A stretch of DNA of 64,000 nt from Streptomyces sp. SAJ15 (lineage in GTDB: Bacteria > Actinomycetota > Actinomycetes > Streptomycetales > Streptomycetaceae), in assembly GCF_007595705.1 (NCBI RefSeq), contig NZ_NISY01000004.1:62001-126000 (forward strand), written 5' to 3'. Below are positions 29,777-38,436 of this stretch, in pieces. A model generated the notes under the pieces. That model ran no database searches. It had not been told where the DNA came from and saw nothing but the letters and a program-made list of their open reading frames with translations. Made by a program: the position numbers and the translations under genes. Within the stretch, counting starts at the first letter, position 1. Each line of letters begins with the position of its first letter.

Positions 29777-31417
29777 ATGCCGTTCCGTAAACACCCGACG
29801 CACCTGGGAGTGTTGTTCGACTGGCATGCGGAGGGCGACCGGCAGACGGTCGCCCACCTCGACCGACCCTTCGACATCGCTCCCGAGGCGGGGACCCGGC
29901 TCAGCGGGCGGCAACTGGCCGAGATCGTCCGTGACTTCGCCGCCCGGCTCTATGCCGCCGGGGCGCGCAGCGGGGACCGGGTGGCCATCGTCAAGGACAA
30001 CCACCTGGACATGACGCTGGCCGCGGCCGCCGCCGCCCGTATCGGGGCGCTGCCCGCCACCGTCGCGGCGGTCAACAAGCCGGAGGCGCACCGCGCGATG
30101 ATCGCCCGGCTGGAGCCGTCGGTGCTGGTCGTCTCGCCGGGCCCGCTGGCCCGGGCGGCCGCGGCCGGGGTGAGCCTGGCGGGCCCGGGGACCCGGGTCA
30201 TCGTGCTCGGCGGACCGGACGGGCCGGGGGAAGGGCTGCCGGAGGGGGCGCCGGAGGGCGCGCTCACCCTGGCCGAGCTGGCGGGGGCGCCGCCCGCCCC
30301 GGTCCACATCCGCCGCCGGGACGAGCCGATGCTGGTCATGCACAGCTCGGGGACGACCGGGGTGCCCAAGCTGGTGGTGCACTCCGCGGAGACCATGCTG
30401 GGCGGCATCGCCCGCACCGAGCGGGTCCGCTTCCCGATCCTGGCCAGCAAGCACCGGGACGTGGCGGCGACCTCGGTCTCCTTCGCGCACGGCCGGATCG
30501 TGTCCTGGCTGATGGGACAGTTCGTGCTGGCGCCCAGGAAGATCGTGATCATCTCCCGGCATGAGCCGGAGGTGGCCGAGCGGATGATCGCCGAGCACCG
30601 CCCGACCTCGCTGGAGGCGTGCCCCAACGTCTTCCAGCGCTGGGAGGAGCTGGCGCTCGCCAAGCCGGAGCTCTTCCGCCAGGTGCGGCTGTACGTGGGC
30701 ACCTTCGACGCCATCCACCCGCGCACCGTGCGCACCTTCCTGGGCGCCTCGGAGCGGCGCTTCCCGGTGTGGCTCCAGGGCTGGGGACAGAGCGAGGTGG
30801 GGCCGATGTGCTTCACCGTGTTCACCCGCGGCCGGCTGCGGAAGCGGTCCGAGGACTCCTCCGTCACCAGCGACATCGGCTGGGCGACACCCGGGCTGAC
30901 CCGGGTGAGGGTCGTCGACGTCGACACCGGCCGCCCGGTGGCCAAGGGCCGGCCGGGGCTGCTGATGGCGTCCTCCAAGGCCCGCTGTCTGGACTACCTC
31001 GGGGAGTCCGACCGGCACGCGGAGAAGGTCCGCGGCCGGTGGTGGAACACCGGGGACGTCGGGGAGCGCGGCCGCCTCGGGCGGCTGAAGCTGGTCGACC
31101 GCGAGGTCGACATCATCCCCGGCACCAGCGGCATCGAGCTGGAGTCGATCCTGCTGGACCGACTGCCGAGGGCCTCCGACGTCACCGTGCTGGGCGTGCC
31201 GGGCGAACTCCCCGTCCCCGTCCTGTGCATGAACGACAACCGGCTGGACCCCGAGGAGTGGCGGGCCGCCACCCGCGGCCTGCCCGAGCTCGCCGCCCCG
31301 CGGCTGGTCCCCTTCGAGGACGTGCCGCGCACCGCCACCTGGAAGGTGCGCCGGCTCGACCTGCGCGAACAGGTCCTCGGCAGCAAGGAGTCCATCGGCA
31401 CGGGGCGTTGGACGTGA
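29777..31417 (+). CDS. Acyl-adenylating (AMP-binding) CoA-ligase-like enzyme
   Basis: 546 residues of the ANL superfamily. P-loop SSGTTGVPK (190-198), GWGQSEVGP in the A5 position, NTGDVGE in A7, and a C-terminal Lys in TATWKVRRLDLR (A10) are present. The A8 hinge, DREVDIIPGTSGIELE, departs from the usual GR-D motif. It would activate a carboxylic acid as adenylate and thioester. Divergent from the ispH operon and 49 bp ahead of an FAD oxidase gene, it may activate an aromatic or terpenoid acid. Substrate unknown. Confidence 0.85.
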   Translation: MPFRKHPTHLGVLFDWHAEGDRQTVAHLDRPFDIAPEAGTRLSGRQLAEIVRDFAARLYAAGARSGDRVAIVKDNHLDMTLAAAAAARIGALPATVAAVNKPEAHRAMIARLEPSVLVVSPGPLARAAAAGVSLAGPGTRVIVLGGPDGPGEGLPEGAPEGALTLAELAGAPPAPVHIRRRDEPMLVMHSSGTTGVPKLVVHSAETMLGGIARTERVRFPILASKHRDVAATSVSFAHGRIVSWLMGQFVLAPRKIVIISRHEPEVAERMIAEHRPTSLEACPNVFQRWEELALAKPELFRQVRLYVGTFDAIHPRTVRTFLGASERRFPVWLQGWGQSEVGPMCFTVFTRGRLRKRSEDSSVTSDIGWATPGLTRVRVVDVDTGRPVAKGRPGLLMASSKARCLDYLGESDRHAEKVRGRWWNTGDVGERGRLGRLKLVDREVDIIPGTSGIELESILLDRLPRASDVTVLGVPGELPVPVLCMNDNRLDPEEWRAATRGLPELAAPRLVPFEDVPRTATWKVRRLDLREQVLGSKESIGTGRWT

Positions 31418-31466
31418 CCTTCGCCGAACCGTGTAAGCGGATCGTCCCGCCCAGAGGAGGAGCGCA

Positions 31467-32837
31467 GTGACCGATATCGACATCGCGGTGGTCGGCGCCG
31501 GGATCGCCGGGCTGACCACGGCCTACCGGCTGGCCAGGGAGGGCCACCGGGTCGAGGTGTTCGAGTCCGGCGACGAGCCGGGCGGCCGGATGCGCGCCGC
31601 CCGCGTCGACGGCTACACCATCGACCGCGGCGCCGAGACCCTCTCCCCGTACGGGTACCCGGCCACCTGGGAGTTCATCGAGGAACTGGGCCTGGCCCGG
31701 CAGGACCGGCTGCACCGGATCGAGCACCCGGTGGGGCTGTGGAGCCAGGGGCGGGCCCATCCCTGGGTCGGCCACCCCCGGTCGCTGCTGACCGGCGCCG
31801 GCCTCTCCTGGCGCGGCCGGCTCCAACTGCTGCGGATGCTGGTCGCCGGCAACGGCCGGGGCCGGGTCGACCCCGACCGGCCCGAGCGGTCCGCGCACGG
31901 CGACATGACCCTGGCCGAGTTCGGCCGCCGCCACGGCGACGAGCTCGTCGAGCGCTGCCTGGGGCCCGTCGCCACGGCCGCCTTCGGCTGGCTCCCCGAG
32001 CGCAGCACGGCCGCCCCGATGCTCGCCATCATGCAGGGCACGCGGGGCATCTACCGCTGGCAGACCTACCGCGACGGCCAGGACACGATGGCGCGGACGC
32101 TCGCCGAGCGGCTGAAGGTGCACCTGTCGAAGCCGGTGACGCGGGTCGAGCGGGACGGCCGCGGGGGCGGCCGTGGCGGCGGCGAGGGCGGCCGTGGGGT
32201 GCGGCTGTCCTTCGCGGACGGCACCGAACTGACCGCCCGGGCCGCCGTGCTGACCCTGCCCGCCCCGGAGATCGCGGCGATCCACCCCGGCGCGCCCGAG
32301 GAGGAGCGCCGTTTCCTGGACGCGGCCACCTTCACCACCATGATCCGGGTGGGCGTGATGCTGGACCGCCCCCTGGAACCCCGCCGCACCGCCCGGCAGC
32401 CGCACCTCTACGCCTTCGTCATGGCCCCCTGGGAGGACTCCCTCCTCTCCGGCGGCACCTGCGAGCACAACAAGTGCCCGCACCGCGTCCCGCCGGGCCG
32501 CGGCCTGGTCACCCTGCTGGTCTCCCCGCGCCGGGCGGCGGAGGTCTACGACCTCCCCGACGACCAGGTGCTGGAGCGGGTCCTCGACGAGAGCGAGCGC
32601 TTCATCGACGGCATGCGCGCCGCGTACGTCGGCCACCAGGTGACCCGCTGGCGCCACGGCCTCCCCGAGGCGACCCCCGAGGCCCTCCGCCTCCGCGCCC
32701 CCTTCACCCGCCGCCCGGCCGGCCCCATCGAGTACGCGGGCGACTGGCTCTACCTCCGCCCGAGCAGCGAGGCCGCGATCGCCTCGTCCCGGCTGGCGGT
32801 GGACCGGGTACACGCGTGGCTGCGCGACGGCGGCTGA
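31467..32837 (+). CDS. FAD-dependent amine-oxidase/protoporphyrinogen-oxidase-like enzyme
   Basis: 456 residues from GTG with GAGGAGG upstream. The FAD-binding start VVGAGIAGLTTAYRLA, then ESGDEPGGRM, and the C-terminal IEYAGDWLYLRPSSEAAIAS are those of the flavin amine-oxidase family (HemG/HemY- or desaturase-like). A glycine-rich loop (GGRGGGEGGRG) lies near residue 235. Placed after the ligase gene on the same transcript, it may desaturate or oxidise a pathway intermediate. Exact chemistry cannot be read from the sequence. Confidence 0.83.
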   Translation: MTDIDIAVVGAGIAGLTTAYRLAREGHRVEVFESGDEPGGRMRAARVDGYTIDRGAETLSPYGYPATWEFIEELGLARQDRLHRIEHPVGLWSQGRAHPWVGHPRSLLTGAGLSWRGRLQLLRMLVAGNGRGRVDPDRPERSAHGDMTLAEFGRRHGDELVERCLGPVATAAFGWLPERSTAAPMLAIMQGTRGIYRWQTYRDGQDTMARTLAERLKVHLSKPVTRVERDGRGGGRGGGEGGRGVRLSFADGTELTARAAVLTLPAPEIAAIHPGAPEEERRFLDAATFTTMIRVGVMLDRPLEPRRTARQPHLYAFVMAPWEDSLLSGGTCEHNKCPHRVPPGRGLVTLLVSPRRAAEVYDLPDDQVLERVLDESERFIDGMRAAYVGHQVTRWRHGLPEATPEALRLRAPFTRRPAGPIEYAGDWLYLRPSSEAAIASSRLAVDRVHAWLRDGG

Positions 32838-32847
32838 CGGCCCGGTC

Positions 32848-33666
32848 TCAGCCTCCGTCGTAGGAGACGACGGTGCCGCCGAGGGCGTCGGCGACACGCG
32901 AGCCGAGATCGTAGTCGCAGAGGTTGACCGTCCAGTTGCCGGCCGTGACGAGCGTGGCGGGGACCCCCTTGTAGGCGATGGCCTCGCGCAGGGCTGCGTC
33001 ACGGTCGGCGTGCGTCGTGTAGAGATTCAGAGTGGCGCAGTTGGGCGAGGCGCCGATGCTCTTGCCGGTCGTGCAGGACATGTTGCCGCCGCCGCCCTCG
33101 CGGTCCGCGCAGCCCACTGCTCGGTCGAGGTCGTCGGCGAGTGCGTCGACGGTGTCGTAGCGGGGGGTGTCGGGGATGCGGGGCAGCTTGAACTTGGGGA
33201 TCTTCGGGCCCTTGGGCTTGATCACGACGCCGCCGAGGGCGTCGGCGATCTTGGGGGCGAAGCGCGGCTCGGTGACGCGGACGAACCAGTGGCCGGCCAC
33301 CACGAGCGTATGACCGTACGGTGGCTCGGTCCGGGAGGTGACGGTCACGCCCAGATCATCACGTGTGAAGACGTCGGGATTCAGGACGTGGATCTCGTTC
33401 TCGAACTTCAGGCCGTCGATCGTCGAGGCGCAGCCGAGGGAGGTGCCACCGCTTTTGTCGCTGTCCGGTCGGCGCGTCACGACGCAGGGGATACCCGCGG
33501 AGTCGAGCTTCCGGACCACGTCGTCGGCTGTCCCGTACTCGGGCTTCAGGGGCACGTTGCCGGGCAGCGGAGTGGGCTTCTTCTGGCGGCTGTTGTCCCC
33601 GACACCGCAGCCCGCGAGGGCCACGCAGGCAGCGAGTGCCAGGATCGTCCGTATGGCGTGTTTCAT
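32848..33666 (-). CDS. Secreted lipoprotein with two homologous halves
   Basis: 272 residues with a signal peptide and lipobox VALAGC (Cys20). Two halves look related: each ends in a segment like AGHWFVRVTEPRFAPKIADA or AGNWTVNLCDYDLGSRVADA followed by LGG, at about residues 120-145 and 243-270. No known enzymatic domain. It lies 5 bp downstream of the WXG-like/lysozyme-like gene, so it is probably co-expressed as its surface partner or protector. That role is inference. Confidence 0.72.
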   Translation of the reverse strand: MKHAIRTILALAACVALAGCGVGDNSRQKKPTPLPGNVPLKPEYGTADDVVRKLDSAGIPCVVTRRPDSDKSGGTSLGCASTIDGLKFENEIHVLNPDVFTRDDLGVTVTSRTEPPYGHTLVVAGHWFVRVTEPRFAPKIADALGGVVIKPKGPKIPKFKLPRIPDTPRYDTVDALADDLDRAVGCADREGGGGNMSCTTGKSIGASPNCATLNLYTTHADRDAALREAIAYKGVPATLVTAGNWTVNLCDYDLGSRVADALGGTVVSYDGG

Positions 33667-33671
33667 CGTGC

Positions 33672-35096
33672 TCAGCTACCTCCCGGTGGGGTCGGGGCCG
33701 GTCCGGGTCGGGGTGCGGGGGTGGGTGGCACGGTCACTTCGTCATACTCGCGCTCGCGCTCTTCGGGTGTGGGGATGAGGCCGGGCTGTTTCGGCCTCTT
33801 CGTCTCATCGGTGCCCATGCCGGCGTCCGGACCCTCGACTTCGTAGATCGGGTCCAGCGTGATCCGATCCCCTTTTGGCGTCTGGCTCTCCAGCTGATCG
33901 ATGGCCCGTTGGCGCTCTTCCTCGGACAGCCCTTCCCATGCCTTCGCGTCTTCGATATGCGGCTGCAGCCGGTCCCAGTTCTCCGCGCGGCTCTTGATCG
34001 CGCCGCCTCGGGGGTCGGAGTCGTCGCCGTACTTCTCGTTGGCTTCGCGAACCTCTGGGGTGTCGGCGGCGTACAGAATGAACAGCTGCTTGTCGGTCTT
34101 GGCGCCATAGGGGTTCTGCTGAAGATCGCTGAGGTGATAGGCGCTCAGTCGGATGTCCTCGTTGGGGTTCTCCTCGATGTACTTGGCGAGCTCGCTGTCA
34201 CTGAGGTCGCCCAGAGACTTCCCGTCGGCGGTGAATTCATCCGGGTGATTACCGATCGTCTTCCTGGCTGTCTCCAGCTTCATGTGCGTGATCCCGAGGG
34301 ACTTGTCCGGGACGATGGTTTCCCGCAGAGTCCAGTTGAACCATCTGCCGAAGCTTGGAAGGATGCCGCGACCGTCGCGGTCGTGGTTCTGGTACCACTG
34401 CTGCTCCTGCCAGAGTATGGAGAGCAGTAGCGTCTTGCTTATTCCGGTTTCGCGTGAGGCTCGGTCCGCAGCGGCGATTTGCGATGCGCTGACATTGATC
34501 GGGTGTACGCCGCCGGACCCACCGGCCAGCCGCAGCGCGATGCTGAGCGGGCTGTCCGGCTTCAGGGCTTCGTTGACGACCTTCGGATCGGTGATGTCGG
34601 TGAGTCCGCGGATCGTCCGCAACGCGGCCGCGGCCTCGATGTCGGCTGTGGTGGCGGCGGAGAGCGCGCCGTTGACGACGCCCTGCGCGTGTCGCACCGT
34701 CTCCTTCCGGCCGCTGTCGTCGGACGCGGCATCGGAGGACTCGCCGCTGTGGACGCGGCCGCTGTCGTCGATGGTCAGATTGTGCGTGCGCGCGTAGCCC
34801 TGAGCGCTGTTCAGGTCACGTTGTGCGTTCTCGATCGCGGCCGCGAGGCCGTCGTAGACACGGGTGAGCGCGCGTAGTGCGAGTGCGGCCGCCTCATAGT
34901 CGGTTGCGTGTCTCACGAACGCCTGGCGTGCTGTCTTGCCCGCGTCGCTCGCCCAATTCCTTTCCAGTGTGCGGGCGACGTCGTCACGGGCGGCCGTGGC
35001 GATTTCCTCGCAGTGTTTGGCGGCCTTCAGGACATCGTCGGCGGCGTCCCGCCACTGCTGGGGTTTGGCGGCGTCGAGATCAGGGACGGAGACCAT
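33672..35096 (-). CDS. WXG-like protein with lysozyme/transglycosylase-like domain
   Basis: 474 residues. The N-terminal 110 residues are helical with a Trp-rich turn (LERNWASDAGKTARQAF), as in WXG100-type secretion partners. The middle (about 200-300) has SKTLLLSILWQEQQW with a plausible catalytic Glu231 and KSLGITHMKLETA, the form of lytic transglycosylase domains. The C terminus is proline-rich. No signal peptide is visible, so export would be by a type VII-like route. Its start overlaps the stop of the small upstream gene by 1 nt. GC is lower than in neighbouring metabolic genes, suggesting acquisition. Confidence 0.75.
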   Translation of the reverse strand: MVSVPDLDAAKPQQWRDAADDVLKAAKHCEEIATAARDDVARTLERNWASDAGKTARQAFVRHATDYEAAALALRALTRVYDGLAAAIENAQRDLNSAQGYARTHNLTIDDSGRVHSGESSDAASDDSGRKETVRHAQGVVNGALSAATTADIEAAAALRTIRGLTDITDPKVVNEALKPDSPLSIALRLAGGSGGVHPINVSASQIAAADRASRETGISKTLLLSILWQEQQWYQNHDRDGRGILPSFGRWFNWTLRETIVPDKSLGITHMKLETARKTIGNHPDEFTADGKSLGDLSDSELAKYIEENPNEDIRLSAYHLSDLQQNPYGAKTDKQLFILYAADTPEVREANEKYGDDSDPRGGAIKSRAENWDRLQPHIEDAKAWEGLSEEERQRAIDQLESQTPKGDRITLDPIYEVEGPDAGMGTDETKRPKQPGLIPTPEEREREYDEVTVPPTPAPRPGPAPTPPGGS

Positions 35097-35416
35097 CAGG
35101 CGCCCTCCAGCCAGTCGGCGTCCTTACGCAGTTCCGCCCCGAAGGAAGTGTCGGTGTCCACATAGTCGTCCATGGCGTCCGTGATGGTGCTCGCCGCTAA
35201 TCGGGCCTGCTCCCCCAGCTTGTGTAATCGGCCGCGCCAGGCTGAAACGCACGCCTCGTTCGGTTCGGCGACGGCCCAATCGGCGTGGGTTTCGCCGGCC
35301 GTCACCGGGTCGTCCAGCTTGGTCTTGTTCCGGCCCTCTTGACTGGCGAGATGAAACGCCGCCGCGCTTTTCTTCGGTGACGGAGGATCGATGAAGAGAT
35401 CTGGAGTCGAGTACAT
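35096..35416 (-). CDS. Small WXG-like helical protein
   Basis: 106 residues, mostly helical. The pattern A-x-x-A-C-V-S-A-W-RGRLHKLGEQ and DYVDTDTSFGAELRKDADW resembles small ESX-type (WXG100) partners of actinobacteria. No signal peptide. Its stop codon overlaps the ATG of the larger hydrolase-like gene (TGATG), so the two proteins are made in concert. It probably pairs with the N-terminal helical domain of the neighbour. Confidence 0.68.
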   Translation of the reverse strand: MYSTPDLFIDPPSPKKSAAAFHLASQEGRNKTKLDDPVTAGETHADWAVAEPNEACVSAWRGRLHKLGEQARLAASTITDAMDDYVDTDTSFGAELRKDADWLEGA

Positions 35417-35546
35417 ATGCCCCCCCCGTGGTCACATGCCGCTGTTCCCGTGCACGATACAGGTGGGAGGAGCATGGGGCTGGTGAATACTGAAGCGGTA
35501 CGAGGGATTCCCGAAACGCCGGAGGGCTCGTCGGGCTGTGCGGGAT

Positions 35547-36170
35547 CTACGGCGCTCCCAACACGACCCCGCGCCCCGCGAAGAACCGCTCCAGGTCCGC
35601 CCAGCCGACGGTCGCGTACTCCTGGGAGTGCCCCGGCAGCCCGGACGGGTTGTTGAGGCGTACGCCCGCGTCGTCGGCGTCGACCACGAGCACCAGGTGG
35701 CCGCCGCGGGCGGGCGGTCGCGGGTCCAGGACGCGGAGGGAGAAGTGCACGGAGATCATGACCAGCCCGCCGTCGTCCACGGTCCGCCGGATCTCTCCGG
35801 CGGTGAGCTCGGGCACCGACCGCGCGCGCAGCCCCCACCGCGCGCCGACGTACTCGGCGAACGGCCGGTAGATCAGCCCCTTCACCTCGTCGCCGTCGCG
35901 TACGTACGCCCCCGCGGCCTCCAGCTCGCGCGCCAGCGGCACCGAGGGCGGCACCGGCAGTCCCCAGTGGTCCAGGGCCATCCGCAGACAGGCGACGCCG
36001 CACATGCGGTGGGCCCAGAAGGCGTACTCCTCCGGGCTGTCGGCGCCGGACTTCTGCCACAGCGGGTCGTCCAGCGCCGACCTGGCCCCGGTCACGAACT
36101 CGGGCACGAGGTCGGCGGACTCCCACTGGGAGTAGTAGGGGACGGTCGGGCGCGGGGCGGTGTGGGTCAT
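35547..36170 (-). CDS. C39-like cysteine peptidase
   Basis: 207 residues from the ATG at 36168-36170; an upstream in-frame start at 36188 is possible. Peptidase_C39_2-like order: nucleophile region MCGVACLRMALDHW (Cys57), His158 in RGGHLVLVV and the oxyanion or third residue in NNPSG (Asn174). No signal peptide or membrane helix, so it acts in the cytoplasm or is released otherwise. Substrate unknown. Isolated gene between terminators of its neighbours. Confidence 0.8.
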   Translation of the reverse strand: MTHTAPRPTVPYYSQWESADLVPEFVTGARSALDDPLWQKSGADSPEEYAFWAHRMCGVACLRMALDHWGLPVPPSVPLARELEAAGAYVRDGDEVKGLIYRPFAEYVGARWGLRARSVPELTAGEIRRTVDDGGLVMISVHFSLRVLDPRPPARGGHLVLVVDADDAGVRLNNPSGLPGHSQEYATVGWADLERFFAGRGVVLGAP

Positions 36171-36212
36171 GGCCCCAGTGTGCTGCACGGCGTGTGGTGA
36201 CCGGCCGGGCTG

Positions 36213-36854
36213 TCAGGCGGCGGCCCTCTCGACGCCGATGTGCGTGCGGTGGTGCCGCGGGGTGTCGATCTCGTCGATGAGGGCGATGGCGAAGTCGGCG
36301 TAGGAGACGCGGCTGGCGGCGTCGGCGGGGGCCGTGACGTAGCCGCCGGTCCGCGCCCCCTGGTGGTCGAAGTCGCCGGCGGGGCTGACCACCAGCCAGT
36401 CGAGCCCGCCGCCCGCCGCCGCCAGCGCGGTCCGGCCCGCCTCGTGCGCGAGGTAGAACGGGCGGTACTCCTGCGGATATCCGGGGGTGTCCATCAGCGG
36501 TGTGCCGGAGGCCGTCTCCAGGATCGACGCCAGACCGACGAAGACCAGCCGCCGCACGCCCGCCTCGCCCAGGCCCCGGTCCAGCGCCCGCGCGGTGGCG
36601 GTGAAGAAGTCGCCGGGCTGGGCGGCGGGGTCGTAGACCGCGGCGACGGCGGCGTCATGGCCCGCGGCGAGCCGCGCGACGGCCTCCGGATCGGTGACGT
36701 CCCCGGCCACCAGCCGGACCCCGTCCGCCGCCGGCTCGGCGTGCCGCCCCGGCTCCCGTACGACGGCGGTCACCTCGTGCCCGCGCCGGAGCGCCTCCGC
36801 GACGGCCGCCCGACCCGCCCGGCCACCCGCACCGAAAACAACGATTGCGCCCAT
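36213..36854 (-). CDS. NAD(P)-binding NmrA/SDR-like protein
   Basis: 213 residues from the ATG with GAGGAG eight bases upstream; an extension to 36887 lacks a ribosome site. It has a Rossmann motif VVFGAGGRAGRAAVAEALRR, then GDVTDPEAV and LVFVGLAS, as in atypical SDR/NAD(P)H-binding proteins. It is divergent from an HxlR regulator, a very common actinobacterial pair in which HxlR represses a redox gene in response to electrophiles or quinones. Reaction unknown. Confidence 0.85.
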   Translation of the reverse strand: MGAIVVFGAGGRAGRAAVAEALRRGHEVTAVVREPGRHAEPAADGVRLVAGDVTDPEAVARLAAGHDAAVAAVYDPAAQPGDFFTATARALDRGLGEAGVRRLVFVGLASILETASGTPLMDTPGYPQEYRPFYLAHEAGRTALAAAGGGLDWLVVSPAGDFDHQGARTGGYVTAPADAASRVSYADFAIALIDEIDTPRHHRTHIGVERAAA

Positions 36855-36921
36855 GAGTTCACTCCTCGCGTGGTGGACCTCGTCCACGTCCTGACCTGCC
36901 CCGCACGCTAGTGAGGACCAT

Positions 36922-36939
36922 GGTTACCTCCGGGGTACC
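36922..36939. promoter_or_regulatory. Candidate HxlR operator
   Basis: GGTTACCTCCGGGGTACC is an imperfect dyad between the divergent SDR-like and HxlR genes. It resembles GGTTACC-type sites seen before HxlR genes. It lies within 10 bp of the HxlR start, fitting autorepression. Confidence 0.5.
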
Positions 36940-36947
36940 GCACTACT

Positions 36948-37334
36948 GTGCCCCCTGTGACCAAGCCACTGGACCCCGAGATGTTCGACGAGCTGTGCCC
37001 CTCCGACCTGTCGCCCATCCGGGTGGGCGACAAGTGGGCCGCGATGATCATCCGCTGCCTCGAAGAGGGCCCGCGTCGCTTCTCCGAGCTGCGCGTCCCG
37101 CTGCACCGCGTCATCGCCAAGGTGCTGACGCAGTCGCTCCGTTCGCTGGAGCGGGACGGCTTCGTCACCCGCACCGTCCGCACCGAGCCCGCCCGCCACG
37201 TCGAGTACGCCCTCACCCCGCTCGGCCGCAGCCTCCTCGAACCCCTCGACGCGGCGTGCGCGTGGGCGGCGGAGCACTGGGACGAACTCATCGACGCCCG
37301 CGAGGCGGGGTCCGCGGTGCGGCGGGCGGGCTGA
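36948..37334 (+). CDS. HxlR family transcriptional regulator
   Basis: 128 residues. The winged HTH with ELCPSDLSPIRVGDKWAAMI, RFSELRVPLHRVIAKVLTQS and YALTPLGRSLLEPLDA is canonical HxlR. Two GTG codons (36948 and 36957) could start the protein. Neither has a ribosome site, so the mRNA may be leaderless. Likely repressor of the divergent SDR-like gene. Confidence 0.9.
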   Translation: MPPVTKPLDPEMFDELCPSDLSPIRVGDKWAAMIIRCLEEGPRRFSELRVPLHRVIAKVLTQSLRSLERDGFVTRTVRTEPARHVEYALTPLGRSLLEPLDAACAWAAEHWDELIDAREAGSAVRRAG

Positions 37335-37361
37335 CGGGCGCGGCGGGGGCCGGGGCCACCC

Positions 37362-37664
37362 CTACGCCGTCCGATGCCGGCACCCGCCTCGGCGGCGTAC
37401 GTCCGTCAGGCTCGGGGCGCGTACGGCGCCGCAGACCGTGCAGCGACAGCGCCACGGGGCGCCGACCCGGCCGGGGTACGCCGCCAGCGGCTCGTACCCG
37501 ACCCGCTCCATCTCCCACTCGGCGCGCTCGGCGGCCGCCGAGCGGTCCCAACGGGGCGGCTGCCGGTCGGCGGGCGGGAGGGCGAGGTCCGCGCGGGTGG
37601 CGGTGGACGGCCCGCCGAGCGCCAGACCGAGGCTGACCCACCGCCCACCCCGCCGCCCGCTCAT
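37362..37664 (-). CDS. Conserved streptomycete hypothetical with Cys pair
   Basis: 100 residues. No known domain, but CRCTVCGAVRAPSLTDVRRRGGC (about 72-94) has four Cys in a zinc-ribbon-like spacing. Its ATG overlaps the stop of the larger hypothetical gene by 4 nt, so the two form a unit divergent from an XRE regulator. Function unknown. Confidence 0.65.
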   Translation of the reverse strand: MSGRRGGRWVSLGLALGGPSTATRADLALPPADRQPPRWDRSAAAERAEWEMERVGYEPLAAYPGRVGAPWRCRCTVCGAVRAPSLTDVRRRGGCRHRTA

Positions 37665-38332
37665 CGCCCGTTGCCCCGCGCCGCGCGGTGGGCCCGGAGC
37701 AACGTCCGCCCGACCGGGCACCCGGTGGCCGACCGCGTACAGGCCGCGCACTCGGTGAGATGCAGGATCGCCGCCCGCCAGGCCCGCCGCTCCTCCCGAC
37801 CCCGCTGGGCGGCGGCGAGTTCGGCGAGCGGATCGGGCCGCGGCGGGAAGTGCGGGGCGCAGTCCGGACACGCGTAGTGCGTGCGGCCGCCGTTGCCGCC
37901 GTGCACGAGGGCGACGGTGACCGGCCGCCCGGTCATCCGCTGGCAGCGCAGACAGACCTTCACCGACGCGTGCGCGGCCCGCAGCGCGGCGTGCAGCCGC
38001 CCCGCGTCGGTGAGCCGCCCCGCCCGCGCCGGGACGACCCGCCAGTGCGGCCCCGGCCCATACGTCCGCTCCACCGGCGGCACCGCTACATACGCCCCGT
38101 GGCTCAGCACCCGCTGAATCGTCCAGTCGCCCGCGACCCCGGGCGCCACCAGCCAGTACCAGACGGCCCCGTACGTGTCCTCGATGACCGGCCCGCTGTC
38201 CCCGCCGAGCAGCGCCAGCGCACGCTGGCCGATGGGAGTCGGCACCTTGACGGCATCCCACCATCGCCCGGCGGGCTGGGCCTCGATGTCGGGGCCGTGG
38301 GGTGGGTTCCACGACTCAACCGTGATGGTCAT
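37661..38332 (-). CDS. Conserved streptomycete hypothetical with zinc-ribbon-like segment
   Basis: 223 residues. The N-terminal region (RWWDAVKVPTPIGQRALALL and DTYGAVWYWLVAPG) belongs to a conserved family in Streptomyces that I know only as hypothetical. The C-terminal part has CLRCQRMTG and YACPDCAPHF Cys pairs, plus a final CAACTRSATGC. It is divergent from an XRE regulator with a perfect palindrome between them, and coupled to a second Cys-containing protein. Function not known. Confidence 0.7.
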   Translation of the reverse strand: MTITVESWNPPHGPDIEAQPAGRWWDAVKVPTPIGQRALALLGGDSGPVIEDTYGAVWYWLVAPGVAGDWTIQRVLSHGAYVAVPPVERTYGPGPHWRVVPARAGRLTDAGRLHAALRAAHASVKVCLRCQRMTGRPVTVALVHGGNGGRTHYACPDCAPHFPPRPDPLAELAAAQRGREERRAWRAAILHLTECAACTRSATGCPVGRTLLRAHRAARGNGR

Positions 38333-38400
38333 ACGTTGCTCGCCCCTTCACTGCGCTGGGTGATGTGCTGGCAACGTAGGGCGAGGTAGAACGGAAGCGA

Positions 38401-38417
38401 GCACGCATAGTGCGTGC
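38401..38417. promoter_or_regulatory. Perfect palindrome GCACGCA-TAG-TGCGTGC, XRE operator candidate
   Basis: Perfect 7-bp arms around TAG, about 20 bp before the XRE start and about 70 bp before the divergent hypothetical gene. A regulator bound there would control both directions. Confidence 0.65.
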
Positions 38418-38436
38418 CTTGTCCGGGGAGAGCGCC

